Source of the DNA: Clusia tigrina
Lineage: Eukaryota > Arthropoda > Insecta > Diptera > Clusiidae
Length of the DNA: 64,000 nt
Direction: 5' to 3'
Assembly (NCBI GenBank): GCA_920105625.2
Contig: OV050032.1
Location: 130,361,310-130,425,309 of the forward strand
Position numbers and translations under genes: made by a program. Below are positions 42,792 to 53,967 of the stretch, one piece after another (position 1 is the first letter of the stretch; each line of letters begins with the position of its first letter). Below the pieces are notes generated by a model, which made no database searches, had not been told where the DNA came from, and worked only from the letters and a program-made list of their open reading frames with translations.

Positions 42792-42973
42792 ATCCTGAGA
42801 TCGCAAACCAACAACAGATCCTGATATCAAAAACGGACAACATATCCTGAGATCAAAATCCGACAACAGATCCTGACATCACATCCTGCCATCAGATCCT
42901 GAAATCAAAATCCGACAACAGATCCTGAAATCAAAACCAGACATCCGATCCTGACATCAAATCTTGGGTACAA
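42792..42973 (+). repeat. 26-bp minisatellite with a 13-bp half unit
   Basis: atcctga-type starts at 42792, 42818, 42844, 42870, 42896, 42922 and 42948 are all exactly 26 bases apart. An extra atcctg at 42883 splits one unit into 13 + 13. A typical unit reads atcctgagatcaaaatccga then caacag. Related atcctg words, more loosely spaced, follow the gypsy C 5' LTR at 44151-44205. Confidence 0.85.
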
Positions 42974-43287
42974 GCTCGAAAAAAAACGAAATCCTAGAAT
43001 CCTGGAAGCAGTTATATCGTCATTAATGGGAGCTCCTGAAAAACTAATACTACTCCTGGGGCCAAGGTAAGCAAGTATAATAGCTCTTATATTAGGTGTG
43101 TGTCAGAGAAATAAATTATATTAAGTTCAAACGCTTGACTAAATGTATATTTAAAAGCATTAAACAAAGTGAAGAGTAATGAAAAATAGAAAGTCCGTGA
43201 AATATATACTCCTTTTTACAGCAAAAATTAATACAGATTTTTACAAACAAAATCTGCTACAAATCTCTACCTGTGCCTAAAACTTGT

Positions 43288-43630
43288 TTCGAGTATCAAT
43301 TGCATCTTAATTGAGCCCATCTTCACTAAAAATGCAGACAGAATATCTGCATAGTGATTTTAATAAAGAGCAATCAGTCTACAGCGCTATAACTAGCCGG
43401 TAGCGGGTAAGTACATTTATAATTTAAAATAAATAATAACATTACTTCGAGTAGTGAACGTGCCAGAATACCCTAGTCCCCTATAATATAACTGAAGTTC
43501 GCGAGTCCAATTGGTCCATACCAACTAAAAGAGTATATAAATAATATTAAAAGTACATTCATGAAAAACGTACTTAATTGGTGACCGCGCTAGAACGCCC
43601 CGATTCATAAGCACGTTAAACAAAATATAT
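43288..43630 (+). repeat. Outer part of the left arm of the inverted duplication
   Basis: Matches the reverse complement of 53627-53967 (for example gagtatcaattgcatcttaa and gaccgcgctagaacgccccg). It ends in atatat, the target duplication of gypsy C. It is probably upstream sequence of gypsy D. Confidence 0.85.
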
Positions 43631-44150
43631 TGTAGTGTGTCATGATGGTCATGTATACCGTACCATTGCCTGCAATCACTTGCAGAACTAATTGCACCAT
43701 GTAGCGCACACGCAGTATGATCACGCACACACACACACATCACTCCAATCCACTCTTTCGATCCTTTCCTCTATCCCAAACAATGGAGTCAACATGCAAT
43801 TCGAACCTCATAGTTCTGTAGTAGGCAAAAACTGTACGTTCATATTTTATTGCTTACACTTGTAAAATTTGTTGACACATGGGATATTGGAAATATTTAT
43901 CGAAATATTTATCGTAATTTGAACCTAAATTTAGATATAAATGAATCTAATTTTGTAAATAAAGATAAGTTCAAAAACACAACTCAAATTGTCGAGAACT
44001 CTAAAGATCTGACTTCCACAGTCGCTTTAATTAGTAAAAACATTTGGCTACCTCTTTAGGCGCCGAGCACTAAGTGCACAAGCTCTCATGCAAACCAAAA
44101 AAGGATATGAGCCCAACATCTTCGTAGGGAAACAGTTAACGCTTATTTCA
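43631..44150 (+). repeat. Gypsy C 5' LTR
   Basis: About 520 bp. Contains an acacacac run near 43730 and a short atttatcg-aaat tandem near 43895-43920. Its other copies are 48181-48693 and the solo LTR at 53094-53626. Confidence 0.92.
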
Positions 44151-44560
44151 TGGCGATCCTGCCACACCGATCCTGTTTTTTCTGACCACACCAATCCTGC
44201 AAATTTTCTTGCAACAAACGACTGCAAAATAGGAACCAGTAATGAACTACGCAGACTTCCATTCGCTACAGAAATTACAGAAATTACAGATATTACTACA
44301 ATAACAACAGACAACAAAATTCTAACAACACTGCTTACCTACGTAATTGGAGAAGCAACAACTACACCAACCACTACAACAATGCCTCACACTTACAACA
44401 ACCAACGTACTAATCAATAAACGTACAGAAACAATAACAATTACAGAAGAAACTCCGGGCGAAATAGAGTAATGTGTGTAGAAGCCACTACACAAAACAC
44501 AACCGATTGCTTAAATCAACAGGGAAACAACAACCTCCACGCCTGCTAGAAGTACAAACA
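44151..44560 (+). pseudogene. Gypsy C leader and gag remnant
   Basis: Begins tggcgatcctgccac (probable PBS). A Thr- and Asn-rich frame (TTTPTTTTMPHTYNN) and NNNNYRRNSGRNR may be the end of a gag whose capsid part has been lost. No CCHC knuckle could be found. Confidence 0.55.
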
Positions 44561-44562
44561 AT

Positions 44563-47500
44563 ATGAGTCGGGCGGTGATGTGCAGCAAACAATTATCCAA
44601 AGTAGCAAACACAATAAATACAGACAGATATATAGGACGCTTTGTAAAATTTAAATACAAACACACATACAAAAACTTTTTAGTAGACATTGGTGCAGAA
44701 ATCTCAGTGTTTGTAGAATATTCAGCGAAGATATTTTCAGCCAATATTATTGTCCATTAATAGACATTTCAAAAGACTATGTTCACACTTTAGGTACATC
44801 AGAAATCTCACTAAAAGTTCATCAAGAAAATCTAAAACACACCTTTCAAATTGTAGAAGACAGTTTTCCGGTAAAAGCCGATGGAATTTTAGGAGATGAT
44901 TTCCTTTTAAAATTTGGCGGAAAGATAGATTACGAAACATTCACACTAACATTCACACACAATAATACGTTACTAGTCCTTGACTTAGCAAGCAAAATAT
45001 TTTGCATCACCATACCACCAAGATGCGAAGTAATACACCCAATAAATGCGAACATAGCTGAAGACATGCTCGTATGCAACAATGAAATACAAGCAGGAGT
45101 ATACCTAAGCAATACTATAATTCTAGCTAAAGGCATGAAACACATACGCATTTTGAACACAACACAAGACATAATTGAGTTAAACAAACTAAAAATACTC
45201 GTAGAATGCAAACCCCTAAAAAATGATTACATAGTAAATAGCATACAGAACAATAGCAAAAAGAGATGGAATCGAATTCAACCACTGCTACAATTTGACA
45301 CGCAAGATGTTGTTGCAAAAGATAGTATTGAGAAATTGTGCAAAGAATACGCAGATATTTTTCACTTAGATGACGATGTCCTCACAGTTAACAATTTCTA
45401 TGAACAGCATTTAGAAGTAACGGATAAAAAAAACCTGTGTATATCAAGAACTACAATCTACACCGTACATAAATGGAGAATATCGATGAGCAAGTAAAGG
45501 ATCTATTAGAGCAACAGGTTATTGAGCACTCAACTAGTACCTACAACTCACCACTACTTGTAGTACCAAAAAAAAGCTCAGATGACTCGAAACAATGGAG
45601 ACTATTAGTAGACTACGAGTAAAGACATTTAACAGCATTTTCAACTGCTGATGGTCACTATCATTTCAAAAGACTTCCCTTTGGTCTGAAAATCTCTTCG
45701 AACAGCTTTCAGCTAACAGGATTAGAGAGTAATGCTTTCCTTTACGTAGACGACATAATTGTTTTCGGTAAATATATAAAACATCATTATGGCAATTTAA
45801 TAAAAATCTTTAAACGAATAAAAATATAATCTGAAATTAAATCCGAAGCAATGAAATTTTTTGAAACCAGAAGCAATTTTTCTGGGTCACTTAATTACCT
45901 CGAATGGAGTAACAGCTGATCCAGAAAAATGTAAAGTTGTAAACATATATCCAACTCCAAAAAATAAGGATGAAGTCAAACGATTCGTAGCTTTCTGTAA
46001 TTATTACCGTCGCTTTATAAAGAATTTCGCGGAAATAGCTAAACCTTTAAATAACCTACAAAAGAAAAACACCGAATACATATGAACGGATGAATGTGAA
46101 GTAGCATTCAAGAAATTAAAGAAAGTATAACTCACTCACCCGTACTTAGATACCCTGATTTCGATGAAGAATTCATATTGAACACTGATGCATCCAATTA
46201 TGCATTAGGTGCTATTTTATCACAAGGAACTATAGGAGAACCAATAGCTTATGCTAGCAGGTCTCTTAATAAACACGAGATTAACAAACATGTTATTGAG
46301 AAAGAGTTATTAGCCATTCATTGGGCTATTAATCATTTTCGCCCCTACCTGTTTGGAACGAAATTCACAGTAGTAATAGATCACAGACCACTAGTATCAC
46401 TGTTTACAAACAACAACCCCTCATCTAGAATGACTCGTATCCGACTAGACTTGATGGAATATGACTTTAAAATTATATACAAACAGGGAAAAATTAACAC
46501 TAACGCAGACGCTTTGTCAAGAATAGAAATAGATTCTGACGCATTAAAAGCAATGATACCCACAGTTATGGCAATCACAAGAAGTATGAAGAAAAAACAA
46601 GTAGATGAATTACTGAACACCCAGACAAGAGGAGCGCGCGCCTCTATATATGGAACAGTACATCTTTATCGGATATTCGAAATTTAAAGCAGTTAAAGTG
46701 CAAAATTATAAAAGGGGATGAGCTCGAGCGAAATACGCGTAAAAACAAGAAAAGTTTGCCAAATATTACAGTCGACTATAAAAATAAACTGATAGAGTTA
46801 AGCGATAATTCTGACTTAGTCCTCAGTACCGTCATGAGAAAGCTTACTCAATTTTTAATCAGTCATGACATCGACAAGATCGCTCTTTCAAAAGACGAAA
46901 CTTTGTTCGATAAATTAAAGGCCTTATATAAAAATATATTTATTGAGAATTTTGCTAAAGGACGGCAAACCCCTGCTATAATTTTATATACTTGATATAA
47001 ATGAGCAAAAGAAACTTATACACGCAAACATCCGGACACCCTGGAGTAAGAAGACAATTTTCCAAATAATAGAAATGGACACAGTAGGACCACTCCGTAT
47101 TTCAAACGGATATAAATACATTTTAACTCTTCAGTGCCAACTAACTATATATATTGAGGCGTATCCAGTGTACACAAAAGAATCTGTAGAAGTTGCCCAT
47201 ACTTTACTAGAAAAATTCATACTAAAGTATGGAGGTTTTCATACAATAAAGACAGATATGGGTAGATAGTTCGTGAACCAGGTATTTGACCATATGAGCA
47301 AAACGTTAAATTTTCAACATAAAACATCCACCCCTTACCATCACCAAACTCTAGGTAGCATAGAAAGAAATCATAGAGTTCACAATGAATACATACGCAC
47401 CTCAACAAAAGAACTGGAATAGTAAAAGGGTTTACTTTAATACGTTTTCTCGTATAATACCACACCACACGTCGACACAGGTTACTCACCTTTCGAACTC

Positions 47501-47860
47501 ATATTTGGAAAACTGCCAAACACTATAACAGATAAAAAAGTGATCAAAACGGCTAGTCCGATCAAACCTGAAGAATACTTGAATGAATTAAACAAAGACT
47601 AGAAAATGCAAAAGACACCGCCAGACTTATACTCCAAAAAACAAAGGAGAAAAGAAAAAAGATCTACGACATAGGTACTAATAGTTCACAGTTTAATAGG
47701 AGACTTAGTAATGCTAAGAAATATGTGTAGGAAGAAGTTAGATAGCCCTTACATAGGCCCATTTAAAATTAATAATAGACTAGGTGTAAATTCTCTAATA
47801 GATAAGAATGGAAAAGACGTCCTAGTACATAACAACAATCTTAAGAAATATAAATAAGAA
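44563..47860 (+). pseudogene. pol: Gypsy C Pol
   Basis: Protease FLVDIGAEISVFVEYS near 44680, continuing in another frame with DGILGDDFLLKFGG. RT starts near 45500 (NSPLLVVPKKSS, WRLLVDYE) and then jumps to FSTADGHYHFKRLPFGLK, so about 45 codons of RT are deleted. The YVDD box is intact (FLYVDDIIVFGK). RNase H lies at 46178-46687 (NTDASNYALGAILSQG, HVIEKELLAIHWA). Integrase near 47075-47490 keeps MDTVGPL, KTDMGR and GSIERNHR for D, D and E. The C-terminal end near 47750-47858 reads YIGPFKINNRLG. Numerous stops. Confidence 0.85.
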
Positions 47861-47863
47861 AAA

Positions 47864-48099
47864 CTAGACATAACCACTGTACAATGTTAAGAATTTTAAA
47901 TAAGAAAAGCTAAAACGCGTTAAGAATTATAAATAATAATTATAAATAAGATATATAAATATTAAATATAAATAAGAAAAACTAGAGATAACCACTGTAC
48001 AATGTTAAGAATGTTAAATAAGAAAAACTAAAATACATTAAGAAGTATAAATAAAAAAGGTTTAAATACGAACAACTAGACATAGCCACAGTTAAATTG
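47864..48099 (+). repeat. 118-bp tandem repeat after gypsy C pol
   Basis: ctaga-ataaccactgtacaatgtt occurs at 47864 and 47982, followed each time by gaatnttaaataagaaaa-type sequence. A partial third copy (ctagacatagccac) occurs near 48077. It lies between integrase and the 3' LTR. Confidence 0.75.
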
Positions 48100-48180
48100 G
48101 AATACAAGCAAGTAAAACTACAAAAAAAAAAAGAAATAAAACTACAAAAACAAAAAAAAAATTTCCCGATGGATTAGTGG

Positions 48181-48693
48181 TGTAGTGTGTCATGATGGTC
48201 ATGCATACCGTACCATTGCCTGCAATCACTTGCAGAACTAATTGCACCATGTAGTGTACACGCAGTATGACCACGCATACACACACAGCACTCCATTCTT
48301 TCGAGCCTTTCCTCTATCCCAAGCAATGGAGTGAACATGCAATTCGAACCTCAAAGTTTTGTAGTAGGCAAAAATTGCACGTTCATATTTTATTGCTTAC
48401 ACATGTGAAATTTGTTGACACATGGGATATTGGAAATATTTATCGAAATATTTATCGAAATTTGAACCTAAATTTAAGTATAAATGAATCTAATTTTGTA
48501 AATAAAGATAAGTTCAAAAACACAACTCAAATTGTCGATAACTCTAAAGAGCTGATTTCCACAGTCGCTTTAATTAGTAAAAACATCTGGCTGCCTCTTT
48601 AGGCGCCGAGCACTAAGTGCGCAACCTCTCGCGGAATACAAAAAATTATATGAGCCCAACATCTTCGTAGGGAAACAGTTAACGCTTATTACA
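48181..48693 (+). repeat. Gypsy C 3' LTR
   Basis: About 513 bp, starts tgtagtgtgtcatgatgg, ends acgcttattaca, followed by the atatat duplication. It is closely similar to 43631-44150. Confidence 0.92.
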
Positions 48694-49158
48694 ATATATA
48701 GCAAGTGCGCTAAAACTAAATGAAATTATAAGAAATTGTACTTCATTTAAGCCCATCCTATAAACAGGAGTACCGACAGAATATTGGTGGCTATGTGCCA
48801 GAAGACAATTCACTATAGAGCTTATAAAGCTGAAAATAATTAAATATTGGCACATATACGAGTATATATACTAAACCAAAAAAATAAAAAATAAAAAAGC
48901 AAAATCTGTTAAAGGAATGTATAAAAATGCACTGGTATAAAAAGAAATTATATAAATTCATAGTTATTCACAATATATTAATTCAAATTACCAGGAATAA
49001 GAGGTCCATAATATATAGCTGTCTATAAGAACAAACTTTTAAAATTCTGGGTATACCCAAATTTATTTAAATCCTGAATCCTAACTTCAATTCCAGAAGA
49101 CTCTACATCATCACCCTCCCTATTAAAACAAGTTCTTTTAGATGGTTGGGAATACATA

Positions 49159-49818
49159 ATGGAACTCGGCCACACAAATATAATGACAACTAATCCACAC
49201 CCAGGTATTTCGGCCAACGCAGCCAGAAATGATATGCATTCAGTAGATATTTTCAATTCACTTAGAATTCCCGATGCAATCAAAGATTTGCCAAAATTCG
49301 ATGGCAACCCTAGAACTCTCTATGAGTTAATAAATAATGTAGAAGAGATTCTTTTTTACATCCAGGGAACAGACAACACTCCTAATGGCAATGTTCTTTT
49401 AAGGGCAATTAGGATTAATGTAGAAGGCCAAGCGAATGAAATCCTGAACATGTTCGCAACACGTAACTATTCAGACAAAAGAACGGAAACCTCACTTGTA
49501 CGCGATTTACATAACTTGAATCAGAATAGATTGTCGGTCGAAAATTTTTATAATGAAGTAATAGAAATTCAATCGACTCTTAGCAACAATATTTTGATAC
49601 ACGAAACTGATAGCAGTGTGATCAATGCGAAAAAAGACCTGTATACAGAGATGTGTTTGAATGCATTTCTAACGGGATTCACAGAACCATTAGGATCATG
49701 TATAAGGGCAATGAGACCAGATACACTAGCAACTGCACTGGCATTTTGTATAAAGGAGCAAAATATTTTCTATCAGAAAACCGAGCCACGGAGATCCTAT
49801 TTTATTCCACAACCATAA
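49159..49818 (+). CDS. gag: Gypsy D Gag, left arm
   Basis: 219 residues from ATG 49159 to TAA. Sequence of the 17.6/297 Gag type: PKFDGNPRTLYELINNVEEI, RAIRINVEGQANEIL, CLNAFLTGFTEPLGSCIRAM. No zinc knuckle, as is usual in that group. The same protein is encoded inverted at 52628-51969 with three residue differences (GH to DQ near residue 4, N to K near 13). It ends soon after EPRRSYFIPQP and may be C-terminally shortened. Confidence 0.88.
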   Translation: MELGHTNIMTTNPHPGISANAARNDMHSVDIFNSLRIPDAIKDLPKFDGNPRTLYELINNVEEILFYIQGTDNTPNGNVLLRAIRINVEGQANEILNMFATRNYSDKRTETSLVRDLHNLNQNRLSVENFYNEVIEIQSTLSNNILIHETDSSVINAKKDLYTEMCLNAFLTGFTEPLGSCIRAMRPDTLATALAFCIKEQNIFYQKTEPRRSYFIPQP

Positions 49819-50043
49819 CCAAGACATAATATAATTAGGTACAGCGAAATCTATTCTAGAACACGATATCCCCAATTGAAACCGAATTTCCAAAGTCAGC
49901 ATAAAAATATAAAAAACCACTGCAGGATCGATTTATATAAAGCCTAATACTGGAGAATTACACAATGTGAATTGCAAGGAAAACTTTGTAAATAAGACGG
50001 GACAGATAGAAGAGGAAGAAGAAAATAATAACGGCATTGACGA

Positions 50044-50672
50044 TTGTCAAAATTTTCGAATGCCTGTCTCGAACATTCAACGGGTTACTTAGACGTAAAT
50101 ATGCACGGATACACCCTGCCATATATTAACATATCATCCCCATTTGGGCTTCCCCTAAGATTCTTAATAGATACAGGCGCATCATCTTCTTTTATCAGCC
50201 CTGAATTCATTGAGTTACAGTTTCAAAAGAATTGCAAACCAATTACAATCACCACAGTTCACAACAGTTGCCAATCTTCTCCGAATTTATTGACTCAGGC
50301 AACATGACCTTTTTAATTTTTAAATTCCACAACTACTTCGACGGATTAATAGGACTCGAACTACTAACACAACTAAAGGCAAAAATCGATCTTCCTGAAA
50401 AAACCTTAAATACCACCAATGCAATAATACCATTAAAACTAAAACCCAATTACACATCAGGTACACATAGTATCCCTCCCAAGTCCAAAACACTGATCAA
50501 GCTACCAGTAGATTTCCGAAATGGTGATATTATTGTCGAACCAACTATGCTAGCCCCTTACCTGCACATATCCGACGGCTTATATATCGCAAAGGACTGG
50601 TATAGCGAATTAGAGATACAAAACAATTCTGAAAACGAACCGACCTTTTTTAGGAGCAACCCATTAAAATAG
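50044..50672 (+). pseudogene. Gypsy D protease and linker
   Basis: LRFLIDTGASSSFISPEFIE near 50155-50215 is the aspartic-protease motif with its Asp. One frameshift near 50290 moves into FHNYFDGLIGLELLTQLKAK and the linker to RT (PPKSKTLIKLPVDFRNGD), ending at TAG 50670. The left arm of the inverted duplication ends inside this gene at about 50128. Confidence 0.85.
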
Positions 50673-50784
50673 AACCATATACAAAGTCAGACTTTATAGA
50701 AATCAACAATTAGAATATAGATGGACCCCAATCCACAAAAGACAACCTAAATTACCAAGAACGCATTCGACTCATCAAAAAAAA

Positions 50785-51683
50785 GAAGGATGCTAGTGGT
50801 AAACAAAAGTGGCGCTTAGTTATTGATTATCGCAAACTTAATGAGAAAACTGTGTCAGATCGATACCCAATCCCTAATATTGCAGACATACTAGATAAAT
50901 TAGGCAAATACATGTATTTCTCGACATTGGTCTTAGCAAGTGGATTCCACCAAATCAAAATGAATCCGAATGACATTCAGAAAACAGCCTTCACAGTTGA
51001 ATACGGACATTACGAATATGTAAGAATGCCTTTTGGTCTTAAAAATGCTCCATCAACATTCCAAAGAGTTATGGATAATGTCCTTAAAGATATAGTGGGG
51101 AAAACATGCCTGGTATACTTGGACGACATTATTATCTATTCGATCTCTCTCCAAGAATACATCCAAAACTTAAACCAAATTTTCAATAGGCTAGCAAAAG
51201 CAAACTTACAAATCGACAAATCAGAATTTCAAAAGAAGGAGATTACTTTCTTGGGACACATAGTCTCAACTACTGGTATAAAACCCAACCTCGACAAAAT
51301 TCATGCCATTAAAAATTTTCCAATCCCCAAAAGACACAAAGAGACATCATAGGTCTATTAGAATACTATAGAAAATTCATAAAATATTTTGCAAAAATAG
51401 TCAAGCCAAACACAACCTGCCTGAAAAAAGATAAAACTGTAGAACTAACGACCGCATACACAAAAACATTTGAGACATGTAAAGACCCCTTAATAAACGA
51501 CCCTATTCTACAATACCCAGATTTTTCCAAACATTTTATTCTAACAACAGATGCTAGCAACGTAGCACTAGCGGCTGTATTATCACAAGGAACAATTGGT
51601 AGTGACAAACCGATATGTTACGTCAATCGTACTCTTAATAATCACGAAACTAATTACACTGTCACTGGGGATGATATGTTACT
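50785..51683 (+). pseudogene. pol: Gypsy D RT and start of RNase H
   Basis: RT reads [34 protein letters not shown] (Leu where the catalytic Asp is usual), [16 protein letters not shown] and an intact [10 protein letters not shown]. The N-terminal RT segment before 50785 is deleted. After a shift near 51350 the RNase H start reads FILTTDASNVALAAVLSQG. It runs into the inverted copy at 51684. Confidence 0.87.
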
Positions 51684-53093
51684 ATATGGCAGGGTGTATC
51701 CGTGCATATTTACGTCTAAGTAAGGCATTCGAAAATTTTGACAATCGTCAATGCCGTTATTATTTTCTTCTTCCTCTTCTATCTGTCCCGTCTTATTTAC
51801 AAAGTTTTCCTTGCAATTCACATTGTCTAATTCCCAGTATTAGGCTTTATATAAATCGATCCTGAAGTGGTTTTTCATATTTTTATTCTGACTTTGGAAA
51901 TTCGGTTTCAATTGGGGATATCGTGTTCTAGAATAGATTTCGCTGTACCTAATTATATTATGTCTTGGTTATGGTTGTGGAATAAAATAGGATCTCCGTG
52001 GCTCGGTTTTCTGATAGAAAATATTTTGCTCCTTTATACAAAATGCCAGTGCAGTTGCTAGTGTATCTGGTCTCATTGCCCTTATACATGATCCTAATGG
52101 TTCTGTGAATCCCGTTAGAAATGCATTCAAACACATCTCTGTATACAGGTCTTTTTTCGCATTGATCACACTGCTATCAGTTTCGTGTATCAAAATATTG
52201 TTGCTAAGAGTCGATTGAATTTCTATTACTTCATTATAAAAATTTTCGACCGACAATCTATTCTGATTCAAGTTATGTAAATCGCGTACAAGTGAGGTTT
52301 CCGTTCTTTTGTCTGAATAGTTACGTGTTGCGAACATGTTCAGGATTTCATTCGCTTGGCCTTCTACATTAATCCTAATTGCCCTTAAAAGAACATTGCC
52401 ATTAGGAGTGTTGTCTGTTCCCTGGATGTAAAAAAGAATCTCTTCTACATTATTTATTAACTCATAGAGAGTTCTAGGGTTGCCATCGAATTTTGGCAAA
52501 TCTTTGATTGCATCGGGAATTCTAAGTGAATTGAAAATATCTACTGAATGCATATCATTTCTGGCTGCGTTGGCCGAAATACCTGGGTGAGGTTTAGTTG
52601 TCATTATATTTGTTTGGTCGAGTTCCATTACGTATTCCCAACCATCTAAAAGAATTTTTTTTAATGGGGAGGGTGATGATGTAGAGTCTTCTGGAATTGA
52701 AGTTAGGAGTCAGGATTTAAATAAATTTGGGTATACCCAGAATTTTAAAAGTTTGTTCTTATAGACAATTATATATTATGGACCTCTTATTCCTGGTAAT
52801 TTGAATTAATATATTGTGAATAACTATGAATTTATATAATTTCTTTTTATACCAGTACATTTTTATACATTCCTTTAACAGATTTTGCTTTTTTATTTTT
52901 TATTTTTTTGGTTTAGTATATATACTCGTATATGTGCCAATATTTAATTATTTTCAGCTTTATAAGCTCTATAGTGAATTGTCTTCTGGCACATAGCCAC
53001 CAATATTCTGTCGGTACTCCTGTTTATAGGATGGGCTTAAATGAAGTACAATTTCTTATAATTTCATTTAGTTTTAGCGCACTTGCTATATAC
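51684..53093 (-). repeat. Right arm of the inverted duplication: gypsy D 5' part
   Basis: Reverse complement of about 48694-50128, including the whole gag frame (52628-51969, 219 residues) and the leader. The two arms are very similar; small differences are scattered, for example near 52613. The arms are separated by the unique segment 50129-51683. Confidence 0.93.
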
Positions 53094-53626
53094 TGTAATA
53101 AGCGTTAACTGTTTCCCTACGAAGATGTTGGGCTCATATAATTTTTTTATTCTGCGAGAGGTTGCGCACTTAGTGCTCGGCGCCTAAAGAGGCAGCCAGA
53201 TATTTTTACTAATTAAAGCGACTGTGGAAATCAGCTCTTTAGAGTTATCGACAATTTGAGTTGTGTTTTTGAACTTATCTTTATTTACAAAATTAGATTC
53301 ATTTATACTTAAATTTAGGTTCAAATTACGATAAATATTTTGATAAACATTTCGATAAATATTTCCAATATCCCATGTGTCAACAAATTTCACAAGTGTA
53401 AGCAATAAAATATGAACGTACAATTTTTGCCTACTACAGAACTATGGGGTTCGAATTGCATGTTGACTCCATTGTTTGGGATAGAGGAAAGGATCGAAAG
53501 AGTGGATTGGAGTGATGTGTGTGTGTGTGCGTGATCATACTGCGTGTGCGCTACATGGTGCAATTAGTTCTGCAAGTGATTGCAGGCAATGGTACGGTAT
53601 ACATGACCATCATGACACACTACAAT
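53094..53626 (-). repeat. Solo LTR of gypsy C in the right arm
   Basis: About 533 bp; on the minus strand it starts TGTAGTG and ends TTATTACA. It lies at the same position relative to gypsy D as complete gypsy C in the left arm, flanked by atatat (53627-53632) and atatac (53088-53093). It carries an extra atttatcgaaat-type unit near 53330. Confidence 0.9.
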
Positions 53627-53967
53627 ATATTTTGTTTAACGTGCTTATGAATCGGGGCGTTCTAGCGCGGTCACCAATTAAGTACGTTTTCCATGAATGT
53701 ATTTTTAATATTATTTATATACTCTTTTAGTTGGTATGGACCAATTGGACTCGCGAACTTGAGTTGTATTATAGGGGACTAAGGTGTTCTGGCACGCTCA
53801 CTGCTCGAAGTAATGTTATTATTTATTTTAAATTATAAATGTACTTACCCGCTATCGGATAGTTATAGCGCTGTAGACTGATTGCTCTTTATTAAAACCA
53901 CTATGCAGATATTCTGTCTGCATTCTTAGTAAAGATGAGCTAAATTAAGATGCAATTGATACTCGAA
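53627..53967 (-). repeat. Outer part of the right arm
   Basis: Reverse complement of 43288-43630. Similarity ends at about 53967, where LINE sequence begins. Confidence 0.85.

Larger units (their letters stand above)
43631..48693 (+). mobile_element. Gypsy C: LTR retrotransposon inserted upstream of gypsy D
   Basis: LTRs 43631-44150 and 48181-48693 (TGTAGTG...TACA or TTCA). Target duplication atatat at 43625-43630 and 48694-48699. A TGG-starting PBS-like sequence follows the 5' LTR at 44151. Pol is of gypsy order (protease, RT, RNase H, integrase) and differs from A/E/F and from D; perhaps micropia/mdg3-like. Gag is mostly deleted and pol is broken. Confidence 0.9.
48694..51683 (+). mobile_element. 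Gypsy D (17.6/297-like), left copy, truncated
   Basis: Leader, gag, protease, partial RT and RNase H on the plus strand, ending abruptly at 51683 where an inverted copy of its own 5' part begins. The part from 48694 to about 50128 is repeated inverted at 51684-53093. No LTR of its own was identified. Confidence 0.85.

Noticed and set aside
42431..42973. Tandem repeats considered as a CRISPR array
   Set aside because: Units are contiguous with no unique spacers, and the DNA is eukaryotic.
43525..43743. Minus-strand 72-codon frame, repeated at 53512-53730
   Set aside because: It covers the start of the gypsy C LTR and its flank; the repetition comes from the inverted duplication and not from a gene family.
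43850..44059. Plus-strand 69-codon frame that recurs at 48267-48602 and inverted at 53423-53184
   Set aside because: It falls wholly inside the gypsy C LTRs. The NIYRN repeats reflect the atttatcgaaat DNA repeat.
44088..44420. Thr-rich plus-strand frame of 110 codons
   Set aside because: It starts inside the LTR and runs into the leader; only its end might be a gag remnant, noted under the gypsy C leader.
48694..48699. Gypsy C 3' LTR considered as the 5' LTR of gypsy D, giving a tandem of elements sharing one LTR
   Set aside because: C has atatat duplications on both sides and a PBS after its own 5' LTR, while no PBS follows 48693. The solo LTR in the right arm is explained better by C having inserted into sequence upstream of D.
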